The notes under the pieces: generated by a model | What the model saw: only the letters and a program-made list of their open reading frames with translations | Databases searched by the model: none | Told to the model about the DNA's origin: nothing | Assembly (NCBI GenBank): GCA_015227615.1 | Contig: JAALGZ010000051.1 | Coordinates: 62,001 to 126,000 of the forward strand | DNA length: 64,000 nucleotides | Direction of reading: 5' to 3' | DNA from: Labyrinthula sp. Ha | Lineage: Eukaryota > Sar > Bigyra > Labyrinthulida > Labyrinthulaceae | Translations under genes and position numbers: made by a program | Shown here: positions 37,755-47,159 of the stretch, one piece after another | Numbering within the stretch: the stretch's first letter is position 1 | Layout: each line of letters opens with the position of its first letter

Positions 37755-38807
37755 ATGAAGCAAGTGACTAATCGATATTTTGTAGCCTCGTTCATACTGA
37801 TTGCTTATCTTATGCTTTTATTCGCACGTAATTTAAATCAAGACAAGCCAAATACTCTGTTGTCTGAAACTTTAAGTTTCCACGTTCCTAATTCTTCGAC
37901 TATTGAAAGAAATGACCAAAAAGTTAATACTTCTACAAGACTAAAAACCGAAGAAAATTTTATTGCGAACAAATCTGCATATGATAAAAATACCTTGTTC
38001 ATGTTCAGTGAACTAGTTTCAGAATATAGAAGTTACAATGTGGAACATGTTTTGGAAACTTTTCTACCTTCTCTCCTGAATCAACCATTCTATGTGGAAG
38101 AGAGAACACATGTAGAACTCCTCCCACTATTTAACACCATTGACGAATCTTCCTTTTTTGAAGCCATATCTTTCTTTAAAAATCAAAAGCTTTTCATTAC
38201 GAAATACGATGAGGCACGCTGTGTGTCTTATTCAGTTCTTGCAAAAGTCTTACGCATAGTTTCATTTATAGAGAAACTGAAGAACTTCTCAAGTTTTAAT
38301 TTCATGGTATTGTTTAACTCTGGAAAAAATCATTACGCTCTTGATCTTTCTGAAAAACACACTGTTAAAGATCTGTTAGAAAATTTAATTGACGAAGAAA
38401 CCAGATCTATTGAAGTTAAGAGTACGTTTGATGTTGGTCTACTTGAAGAAGATATGTTTTCCTTTTTATCATCACGATTTCAGGTTAAGAAATTAAAAAG
38501 TTTGGACAAAAAATTAATCCCAAAGCTTCGAAAAATGGAGGAAGAATTTCGTCACGATAGGTTAACCCAGAAGAGGTTTCAATTTGGGGCAAATGCGAAT
38601 AAAGCTAATAATTTGTTCTATAGACAGCAACATGAAAAAGACTTTTTCTTGGAAGCATTTGTAGCTTCACTCAATCTTTGCACTTTATCCAGAGGAAAAT
38701 ATTGTTATATTAGTCATAAAGTCCATCATGGACATACACTCATACACACTTACGGATTAGAACTGGACAATAATGATTACCTTTCCTTGGGTGTTGCTCT
38801 AGTATAA
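37755..38807 (+). CDS. Signal-anchored (type II) protein, unknown function
   Basis: A 350-residue protein from the first ATG. One hydrophobic helix at residues 8-25 (YFVASFILIAYLMLLFA) is preceded by positive charges and followed by a long soluble part, so it is probably a type II anchor with the bulk in the ER/Golgi lumen or outside. The soluble part has several NxS/T sites near the membrane, a charged helical stretch (about 250-290) and a conserved-looking C-terminal block (GKYCYISHKVHHGHTLIH, then ELDNNDYLSLG). I recognise no family. The stop codon overlaps the end of the convergent GOLD-domain gene by 9 bp. Confidence 0.7.
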   Translation: MKQVTNRYFVASFILIAYLMLLFARNLNQDKPNTLLSETLSFHVPNSSTIERNDQKVNTSTRLKTEENFIANKSAYDKNTLFMFSELVSEYRSYNVEHVLETFLPSLLNQPFYVEERTHVELLPLFNTIDESSFFEAISFFKNQKLFITKYDEARCVSYSVLAKVLRIVSFIEKLKNFSSFNFMVLFNSGKNHYALDLSEKHTVKDLLENLIDEETRSIEVKSTFDVGLLEEDMFSFLSSRFQVKKLKSLDKKLIPKLRKMEEEFRHDRLTQKRFQFGANANKANNLFYRQQHEKDFFLEAFVASLNLCTLSRGKYCYISHKVHHGHTLIHTYGLELDNNDYLSLGVALV

Positions 38808-41728
38808 TATGTTCGCATAAAAAGAGATTTCTTTTTTTGTAAGAAAACTGTACCTGTTGTCAAACTGAAACGTAACCTCTGCAGGTCTAGTTCCAAAGTT
38901 AGTCACGTAGCCAGATACAACTTCTCCGCCTTTAGTTTCTTCTCTTTCTACTTGTCTGATTGTTTTGGAATGTTTATTTTTTTCACAAAGGAACACATTC
39001 AGTATAAAATCATTTTTTAAATGATTCTTTTTTGTTAACTTCGTTTGGTATTTGAGCATTTGTCCTGGTTGCAGTTCTCTTGAGACTGAGTATATTTGTC
39101 CAGCCTTTATTCTAAAAACTTGAGACTCAGCTTTTCCTTTTTCATTAACATTTCTAATTAGTTTATTCAGAAGAATCATTGCTTCTTGAGTAAGTAATTT
39201 TTTGTCAAATATTTTATTCTTCTTAAAAAATGTAAGAAGCTCTCTTAAGTCCTTTTCTTTTCCATCTATTATCTTCATTGTAGAAATAATACTATTCTCT
39301 TGCAGATCTAAGAATGCTGTGTATAAATCAAATAGGATCAAACTCAGTTCACAGTCTTTTCTTTTTGCATCTACTGAAATGCTCCGCTTATGCTGATCTT
39401 TGGTACATTCAATTGCATATTTGATCCAGTCTCTAGCTATTTGACTAGCCTTCAAAGTTTCTGTGTTTAGACCCTGCTTCTTCACGAAATATTCTTGACG
39501 AGTAACTAAAATCTGCACCAACACAACCCAAGTCAACGTAGAATGCATATTAATCAAAGTGGCAACTAAAGAGCAAAAAACTTTTTCATTATCTATCATT
39601 CTATAAATTGTACCCTTGGATCTCCAGCATAATCGAAATAATAGCATTCCAAAAGGATTATATCCAGAAAACTCTGTTTGATGAAACGAAACTATTGATC
39701 CTCCAATTGATGACGCAAAAGAAGCCGCTGTATTAGACCTAAATAGAGCTGAGCTTTGGCTACCTGTCAAACTAGGAGACGCAGGCTCCAATCGCTGACC
39801 CAGCAAACTATTCTTCAACCCACCTTCAATCTCTTGATTGATTGTATCGTGAGTCAGGTACATTTGCTGATTAGCATTAAGTTGCTGTAGCATCATATCG
39901 TATTCTCTCTTATCCACAAGAATTTGAGCCGCCCCAGCCTCGGTGTCTTGAATTAAATGTTCATAATTGGCTCGATTCCAACTGTGCTCCAGGTACAAAG
40001 CAGACGCCAAATTGTCTACATGGTTCTTACTTTGAAGCTGATGTTGTACTTTCATCAGCTGATCCTCGATCGCACTTGTAATGTATGCACTAACCGATCC
40101 TTGCTTCTTCTCTTTTTTGTAAGCTCGTGCTGCCTTACGCATTGCTACTAGCATAGAATCTAACTTGGAAGCAAAATAATAAGGCGATTCATTAGGGTTC
40201 AGTTGCTTAGGCGCCTCAGGTTCCTTTGTTTCAGATATGTCTGAAGAAGCAGTATCATCACCATCAACTTCAAATCCACCAAACTGAAAAATTTGTTGTG
40301 AGTCGGATCCTGGTTTTCCTCCTATTTCAAAATATACTCCTTCTTCAAAAGGAGGTGAACTAGGATCACTAACTGTCCTTGGACCAATAGTCCCAAACAT
40401 ATCAACGGGTTTTGGTATGTCCTTGTAGCGTTTTATATACTTCGCCGGCTGATCCATTAATGTCAGAACTCTATCGAAAGGATTACTCTTGTGTTGTAGG
40501 TGGACAGCATAGCACATGGCGCTCATCGTATAAGCCGTAGTTATCTCCTCATTCTTGAATATTTTAGCTAGTTTGTCAATTTTTTTGTCATCAAAGGCTT
40601 CTGCAAAGTTCTTGCCAGCCAAATCAAACTTCAAATTCTCCAAATACTTCATCCCAAGGATAGAATAAAACGTCGCACGGACAAAAGCTGCTTCTTTAAT
40701 GATTAGTTTAGTTACTCCAGGTTTCTGGAGATCCTCCAGAATCTCAATTGCTTGTTTCCCATCGTTCAAGTGATGTGAATAAACCACAGTTGTCAAAGGT
40801 GAAGTACTTGTAAATTCATATAAAATTCTTACAAACTTCCTTATTTTCACATTTGGCTTTGGACTTGTTGACAGTGTGCTCAAATAATGCAGCAAGAGTA
40901 TCAAGGCTGGAGTTGTCGGCAATTTCAACCCCAGGTCGTTTTCTATCGGCAAGCAGAGCACTTCAATTAAATTTTCTGGGAAATTTTCATCTTTTAAATC
41001 ATTGCTGCTAATAAAATAAACGGATATAAATTGCTTTGCTGAGTTAGGAATAAATGAAAAATGAAAAAGACAAGAAAAAATGACTTTCAAACTGAGGTAG
41101 AGATGATACTCGAGAACAAGAACAGAGACTCTTGATGAGGTTTTCAAATCATCAGCTGTTGGATGATAGTCCTTAAAGTAACTCCTTAACTTCATGAAGT
41201 TATAAAACGCCGCAACGAGTTCTTTTGATGTTTGCAAATGGTTTCCGACCGAAAAGTGAATTAACCCAGAAAGAAGTTCTGTCAGAGAAGAAACTGCGTA
41301 GTTCAACTTCATATTCTTTTCCCTTTTCAGTAAGGAGGATGCAGTTGCACTCAATTCCTTAACTAAGCTTAATCGAGCTAGAGTTTCGTGAAACTCTTCT
41401 TTGTCAAAAAGCATGATTGCCTTCTGGAAAGAAACAGCTGCGTATACGAGAGCTCGAAAACACGATAGATCATCTTTATATTTGACAGCTTTGGATTTTC
41501 CAACGTAGGTAAATAACTTTCTGTTAGGCGAAGTCATCTTTTCCTTTCCCTTTATGTTGAATTGCTTCCCCAGAAGAGCAACTGTGCTAAGGAGTTACGA
41601 TGAACTAAATAATACGCTTGCTTCAAATGTCGAAGAGCAAGGGCTTCAGCTTCATGAACTTTGCATAGGAGCATAACCTTGAGTACCGAAGTAAGTGAAA
41701 TCACGTCGTCTTGCAAGCAGGAAAACAT
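38799..41728 (-). CDS. Large helical-repeat protein with C-terminal GOLD domain (TTC39/IML2-like N-terminus?)
   Basis: Two exons, 41728-41616 and 41586-38799, joined over a 29-nt intron, give about 966 residues. Start is the ATG at 41726-41728; the frame stays open upstream without an ATG. The N-terminal half is made of paired helices (LSCFRALVYAAVSFQKAIMLF, then SSLTELLSGLIHFSVGN) that recall TPR proteins of the TTC39/IML2 type, with moderate certainty only. A Ser/Pro/acidic linker lies around residues 430-500, followed by more helices. The last 120 residues match a GOLD domain: IKAGQIYSVSRELQPGQ, then alternating strands, ending with the typical FQFDNRYSFLTKKEISFYAN. GOLD domains mediate protein contacts at Golgi, endosome or lipid-transfer sites, so a membrane-traffic or lipid role is inferred. 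It overlaps the convergent upstream neighbour by 9 bp. Confidence 0.75.
41587..41615 (-). other. Intron, 29 nt (GOLD-domain gene)
   Basis: On the minus strand GTATTATTTAG...TCCTTAG. Removing it joins ...LRHLKQA to TVALLGKQFNIKGKEKM in one frame, continuing into the long exon. Without it both exons run into stops. Length and sequence match the introns in the peptidase and peroxidase genes at 60-61.6 kb. Confidence 0.85.
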
Positions 41729-43933
41729 GCTTTGTCGTGGTTGTTGTTCTTCCTCTTGTTTGTTTCTTTTTCTCAGTTGATGACGTGGCAGTGTGTAATA
41801 GTTACTTCTCTGTGTCGACAAAGAATACCAAGAATTGAATGGAGAGATACAAAATCTAGTTATATAATGACAAATGCTATTAGTATTGAGAAAGTCAAAG
41901 AAAGGGAAATATAAGTTCGTGGAATTAAGTTCGAGTAGATACTGCTGGTAGGACGATGATTACAGCTAGGGAAAAGTCGAAATAACCTTTTGAGTTCTCG
42001 ATCTGTTGCGTCAATACTTTGGTTGTCTTATCGCCTTTACACTTTGAAAATGTTTTTTGAAAGAAGTTAGCTCATTTAGGAAATTTGTCGCCCTATAAAG
42101 CATATGAAAGCGCCTTAAAAGGAAAACAATTCGGTTTCTGGTCGAGGTTAAGGTAAAGGTTTAATTACCCTTGCATATCAACACTGCCTATTTGTTAGTA
42201 TTAATAGCTGCTATGTTGCATAGTCACTGCAGAGAGGTCCCTTCTGATCACGGCCTTGATTCCCTAAGCCATCTCAATAAGAAACTCTGTCATTGTTTAT
42301 ATTGTGAAAACAATTTGTAGCATGTCCAGTTTGAGCACTTTTACAATCCCAAGAAAGAATACAAAACCACCAAAATGGCATACAAGGTTCTGAACCCACA
42401 ACGACCTCACCTGTCGATCAAAGTGCCAATTGAGGTTCATATATTCTTAAATATAATGAAATTTATTTTCCGTACGACCGAAATGTGTTCTTCGTCTTTA
42501 GGTTGCCGGGTTCTAGCTTTTCGCTCCTTTGCTTGTCATCTTCACCTAAAGATAAGATGTTGCAACAATCTCCAACTACTGCTTCTATTTTTTTCTCACA
42601 CATCTCTTTGTCATTTAACCCTATTGGCTTTGCAGCTCTAGATACTAACCCATGCAAACAATTTCTATGCTCAATTCACCAACGCGTTCACTCTACAGTC
42701 TCTGAAGACGCTGTTGGAGGCAAATGAACATAAGATTTTTTCGACTGTCGCCTGAAAACTAGAGCAAACATAGCTTTCACTAATGATTAATACAAACATA
42801 CAAAATTTAGGTGATTGTTTTTGTACAAAGCGTATCGCCTCTTGCAGGCAAATTGAGAAGCTTAGGTTATTTAGTTTCAGTTAAATAGCTTAATTGATTT
42901 AAGTAACTGGAATTGAAAGGTTTGGTTTAAGTCATCTTAGTACTTTGAGCTAAGAAGTTTCCCTTAAACCGATATACTAAGTACATGAAAATCATAGTGT
43001 TTTTTATGGTAAGCTTCAAAAAAAAATTTAGTTTATTTAGTTTAAATTTATAACATTAATTTTTAGTTTGTGGTAACCAAATATTAAAAAGGAAACCAAT
43101 AGGCACGAAGTAAAGTTCAATGGTTAAAGTATACTTAACAAGAATTCTTGTTGCTCCGATACAAACTTACATAGATACGTTTCATCAATATTTCATAGTG
43201 CACAAGCTGGCACTAGAAAAAATATATTTATTCGTCCAAACTGTGGACTATTTTCCAATTGTTTTCTACAGTTTCTTCATTTCTTGCCAAGAACTTAAAC
43301 TTTGACACTTAGCGGAATTCATAGTTCTGGTTTCGAAAAAGATGAGGGGTATCTAGACCCTTGGCCATGTGACAAGAATATCACTTGAGTCATTATGATA
43401 CATAAGAAAATTCAAATATCATTTGAAGAATGTTAAACTCTGAAAAAAAACTCAATGATATTAATAAAAACTTTATATTATGAAAAAATTTCCTAAAGTC
43501 TACCCTAGTTAAAATTATAACTCTACTGCTGCATAAAAAATAACTTTATTTACAAGAATGTTATATTACTTACTTAGAATCAAAATAAAACTCCTACAGT
43601 GAATAGAGGAATATCCATACTTCTTGCGTCGTCTAGGATGAAAATTTTGGGCAATAAAGTATCCTTCATTAATGATTATATTACTTCAATATAGGTTAAG
43701 GGGCTTAGTTAAATTGACCAATCTAATTACGGAGAATTTCCAACAATATGCCACACCTTTTAATCCTTAACCCATTTTTTTTTCACATGTGTCTTTGCCC
43801 GCAATTCAACCCAATTTCCAGGAAGAAAAACAATGGGCCACATAGCCCAATCTAGTCAAATAAAATCAACGAATAAATTTCCTTCCCCGAATATAAAATA
43901 TAAACGTAGCCGAAAAGAAAAAGATAACGCAAG
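41729..43933. other. Intergenic, 2.2 kb, with one doubtful small frame
   Basis: Divergent promoter region between the GOLD-domain gene (minus) and the class I peroxidase (plus). A minus-strand frame at 42463-42657 (64 codons, charged, ending NTFRSYGK) has unusually protein-like composition, and the surrounding 350 bp are richer in GC than the flanks. I cannot show that it is a gene. The rest is AT-rich and featureless. Confidence 0.5.
42463..42657 (-). CDS. Doubtful small protein, unknown
   Basis: A 64-codon ATG-started frame with a balanced amino-acid mix (MCEKKIEAVVGDCCNILSLG in the middle) in a locally GC-richer patch. No motif, signal peptide or membrane helix. A plus-strand frame overlaps it, so one of the two is a shadow. 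It may be one exon of a split gene or chance. Confidence 0.2.
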   Translation of the reverse strand: MHGLVSRAAKPIGLNDKEMCEKKIEAVVGDCCNILSLGEDDKQRSEKLEPGNLKTKNTFRSYGK

Positions 43934-45499
43934 ATGGGAAATAAAACAAGCACAAAACCCAAAACATCAAATAAAATGGCAATCGATTACGATGCTGTGC
44001 GAAAAGATCTCGTAGAGTTAATGTCAAACCCTGACTGGGACGACGGGTCATACGCTCCAGGATTCATTCGCTTGGGTTGGCATTCAAGTGGCACTTATAA
44101 CGATGCAGACAAGACAGGAGGAAGCAGTGGAGCAGGTATGAGGTTTGAAGATGGTGTTGAAAACCAAGATCCTGAGAATAAAGGACTGTCAGATTATTTT
44201 AAGATCCTCCAGCCTGTTTATGAAAAGTACAAGGGACAAGGATTAACAGTAAGCGATTTATGGATCCTTGCTGCTTACGTGGCATTAGAGGTAACAGATG
44301 GTCCAAAAATAGAGTTTGCACCTGGAAGGAAAGATGTGGAGAAAAAAGATGCAATAAAACCAGGTAGATTACCTGAAGCTGAGCACGGTTTAATCTCCTG
44401 GGAGGATGGGCAGAAAGATGGTCATCTGGATGAAGAAGGAAGGATCAAGGGATGGGAAAAACTGGCGGATCATATAAGGCAAACATTTCATAGAATGGGG
44501 TTTGAGGATAGAGAAATTGTCGCTTTGATGAGCGGAGGACATGTTTATGGTCGTTGTCATCCTCATTACAGCGGATACGCGGGAGCTTGGGTCGAACAAC
44601 CTGTTAAGTTTAGCAATGAATACGCTGCTGATATGATAGAAGACGAATGGATGTACGTACAGCATGATACGAAGGTTGATGGAGTCCTTGTACCTGAGGA
44701 AACAAGACCCATAGAGGGGAAGAGGCAATACATGGGTTCTTGGAAACCAGTTGCTGCTGAAGAGCTTCTGGTGGGGTCATTTTCTCCGAAAGAGTATCCA
44801 ATTGGACAATATAAGATTACTACTGGGTGGATTAATGTGCGCAGAAGTTTGGATAAAGAGAGTTATGTAATTGACCAGCCTGAAAGAGATGCAGTGTTTA
44901 ATGTGATTTGTGTGAGACAATTTGGACAGGGAGTTAGAGGACAACTTGAAGTTGGTGGATGGGTAAGTATTGTATCTAGTGATGGAACAGAAAAAATGCT
45001 TGAGCGAGTTGGAGATCTGGAGCTTAACGGGGGAAGATTTAGGCTGCTGGAAGAAGGCAGGAATTTATTCAAGAAGGCATCTAATGCGCCAACGGTTGTT
45101 GGTGGAGATTTGCAAGGATTAGAAGAAGGCGGTGTTGAAATCGGTTCTGTATTGGAGATTAGTGAATTTAAGGTGTTGAACGAAGAGGAAGGAAGTAAAG
45201 TTGAGATCTGGGGAAAACTTGACGATGACAAGTGGGTTTTGATGGTTGATCCGACGAATGGAGGATTATTTGAAAAGATAAAAGAAGGGTATAATGATGA
45301 ACCAAGAAAATCTGTGAAGAAGATCCAGGTGAAGAATCAAATGATGCTTCCAGCAGATATGGTTTTGCTTTGGGATGAAAAGTTCAAATCTGTTCTTCAA
45401 GAATATGCAGAAGACGAAGAACTGTTGAAAAAAGAGTTTGGTGAAGCATATAAGAAACTCACCGAGCTTGGTGTTGCTGTCTGTCCTGTAGCACATTAG
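43934..45499 (+). CDS. Class I haem peroxidase (CcP/APX-like) interrupted by two SH3-like modules
   Basis: A single-exon protein of 521 residues. Class I peroxidases reduce H2O2 using cytochrome c or ascorbate. Distal residues Arg46, Trp49 and His50 lie in FIRLGWHSSGTY. The proximal helix MSGGHVYGRCH carries His203, with Trp219 in GAW (the CcP Trp191 position) and FSNEY after it. The domain's last part, MMLPADMVLLWDEKF with Asp475 (the CcP Asp235 position) and KKLTELGV, appears only at 470-514. Between them, residues about 245-465 form an insertion with two related beta-rich modules. The first (290-359: GQYKITTGWINVRR, then VRGQLEVGGWVSI) and the weaker second (about 386-449) resemble SH3-like 'GWvSl' repeats. 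The start MGNKTS fits N-myristoylation; a second Met at 15 could be used instead. The CcP-type Trp favours cytochrome c as donor, but this is inferred. Confidence 0.88.
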   Translation: MGNKTSTKPKTSNKMAIDYDAVRKDLVELMSNPDWDDGSYAPGFIRLGWHSSGTYNDADKTGGSSGAGMRFEDGVENQDPENKGLSDYFKILQPVYEKYKGQGLTVSDLWILAAYVALEVTDGPKIEFAPGRKDVEKKDAIKPGRLPEAEHGLISWEDGQKDGHLDEEGRIKGWEKLADHIRQTFHRMGFEDREIVALMSGGHVYGRCHPHYSGYAGAWVEQPVKFSNEYAADMIEDEWMYVQHDTKVDGVLVPEETRPIEGKRQYMGSWKPVAAEELLVGSFSPKEYPIGQYKITTGWINVRRSLDKESYVIDQPERDAVFNVICVRQFGQGVRGQLEVGGWVSIVSSDGTEKMLERVGDLELNGGRFRLLEEGRNLFKKASNAPTVVGGDLQGLEEGGVEIGSVLEISEFKVLNEEEGSKVEIWGKLDDDKWVLMVDPTNGGLFEKIKEGYNDEPRKSVKKIQVKNQMMLPADMVLLWDEKFKSVLQEYAEDEELLKKEFGEAYKKLTELGVAVCPVAH

Positions 45500-45584
45500 A
45501 AAAAGAATCCAATAGAGGGAATTAAGTTGTCATGTACAAACAAAAAAACATAGCTACTCAGTTAATTGTAGCATAAATCTTTGT

Positions 45585-46589
45585 TTAACGTTGCTTTTCT
45601 TCTTTTTTATATATAGTATTCCTACCCCGGTCAACAACTTTCCATTTGTTAGGTGCAGTCGAAACGAATCTGTCAGCTTTTTGCTTGAGCAATACATTTT
45701 CATCTGTCGCTGCGGAAAAGGCATTAAGGATTGGACCCGGATCGAGATTTTCTTCAAGAGCAAGAAGCTGTGTAAATATTCTACTAAGAGAAGCAGCTTG
45801 ACTAAACCCAATGCCTTCAAAGGAAAGTTTACTCAATGAGTTATTCCCTACAAGTAGTTCTGAGAGAAGAAAAATTGAGGCATCATTTCTATACAGAACA
45901 TTTTCAAGGCCTATAGTAAAGTTTTTTAAATATAAAAAAACGTTCGAGGCAAGAATAGATATTAAAAGAAATAAGAAGCTATGATGTTTCCCTTCAAGAA
46001 TAGATATACTTAGAGCTGTTAATGAACTGAAACTTGAAAGAGTAGATATAACTTTTCCACTGTAAAGGCAAGTGTAACCACTGTAAATCTGAATAAACCT
46101 AAAGTTAGATTTAGTTTCACGTAAGAAAAATCCTATTTCTTTTTTAAGAGTTTTAGCTAAAGACATTGGAGTGTAAAATTTAGTCAAACTGGTTTGAGGC
46201 TTCAAAGCATCCAAAAATATTTCACTCACTCCTCGAACAATAATATCATTTTTACATATCATATTAACCTGGGGGATATCAGTAATCTTTTCAAATAGTT
46301 TATAAAGTAAGTTATTGAAATATTTTCTAATTTTTTTCTTGTCTAAAGTTTCAAAATAGTAAGAAATTGACAACTTCTTACTCGGGTATTTTTCAATTAG
46401 TTTCAACACATTAGAAACTAGTTCATCAATTTGACAGAAAGAGAAAAAAATTGGAAGTTCGGGTTTTTTTGAGTTATTTACAGCATATAGTGAAGACTGT
46501 GGATATAAATCCACAGTTGTGTTCATTTCTTTAAAATTTACATGTACCCGAACTTCACGCATTCTCTCTTTATTTCCTTGAGATTCCAT
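45585..46589 (-). CDS. Leucine-rich unknown protein
   Basis: A 334-residue protein from an ATG at 46587-46589. The N-terminal 90 residues are mixed alpha/beta. Residues about 185-275 contain leucine-rich segments (SSLTALSISILEG, NSLSKLSFEGIGF) with spacing like ribonuclease-inhibitor-type LRRs, but the repeats are few and irregular. No signal peptide; one hydrophobic stretch (HSFLFLLISILASNVFLYL) could be a buried LRR or a membrane helix. The C-terminus is basic and ends KKEEKQR. It converges on the peroxidase gene (85 bp between stops). The LTR retrotransposon begins 87 bp upstream of its start, so its promoter region has been displaced or partly replaced. Confidence 0.6.
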   Translation of the reverse strand: MESQGNKERMREVRVHVNFKEMNTTVDLYPQSSLYAVNNSKKPELPIFFSFCQIDELVSNVLKLIEKYPSKKLSISYYFETLDKKKIRKYFNNLLYKLFEKITDIPQVNMICKNDIIVRGVSEIFLDALKPQTSLTKFYTPMSLAKTLKKEIGFFLRETKSNFRFIQIYSGYTCLYSGKVISTLSSFSSLTALSISILEGKHHSFLFLLISILASNVFLYLKNFTIGLENVLYRNDASIFLLSELLVGNNSLSKLSFEGIGFSQAASLSRIFTQLLALEENLDPGPILNAFSAATDENVLLKQKADRFVSTAPNKWKVVDRGRNTIYKKEEKQR

Positions 46590-46676
46590 GAAGAAGAACT
46601 TTTATTTTGGATAAATCGAAAAAATTCAAACTGTTATTATGATGTGGGTGCCTAGACGGATTGGTCTATTGAGCTC

Positions 46677-47118
46677 TGTAGAGTAAAAGATGTGAAAACA
46701 CTCGTATTGAGATACAAGAAGCTGTATTTCAATTTTCAAATTTGTCCGAATTTGTATTTTGATTAATTGAAGTGATGACGTGGAATGATGTATATGTAAC
46801 ACAGAGAAAAATATGATAAGTTAATGGAAGCTAACGGTAAGGATGAAAATACATAAGAAAAAATACATAATAGGAGATAAAAAGAATTGAAAAAATACAG
46901 TAAAGAAAAGTAACTCTAGTTTAGGAGTCAGTTTAGTTTGTTCGTTAACCTTTAAGCAGACACTATTTAGCAAAAAACTATATAGAAAAAGAGTTAGTGT
47001 CGCCTTTTTCCTGAAGAATTTAAGCGAGAAATTACGCATAAAAAATTAGACTAAGAAGAACAAATTTAAAAGCAGAACACATTTAAAGTAAAAGCAGAAA
47101 CCTTAAAAGCACTCTATA
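46677..47118 (+). repeat. 5' LTR
   Basis: 442 bp, beginning TGTAGAG and ending CTCTATA. It matches 54174-54615 over its full length with no length difference. It should carry the element's promoter. The end could be one base earlier if the target duplication is 5 bp. Confidence 0.93.
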
Positions 47119-47159
47119 TTGAATTCAATAAGTTTAAACGTGCTAGAATAATAAAAAAT

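Noticed and set aside
44863-45231. Antisense Ser/Pro-rich frame opposite the peroxidase
   Set aside because: Low-complexity reverse image of the Glu/Gly-rich coding strand.
46821-47039. A 72-codon minus-strand open frame present in both LTRs
   Set aside because: The LTRs are recent copies of each other, so its presence twice is not independent evidence, and it has no recognisable motif.
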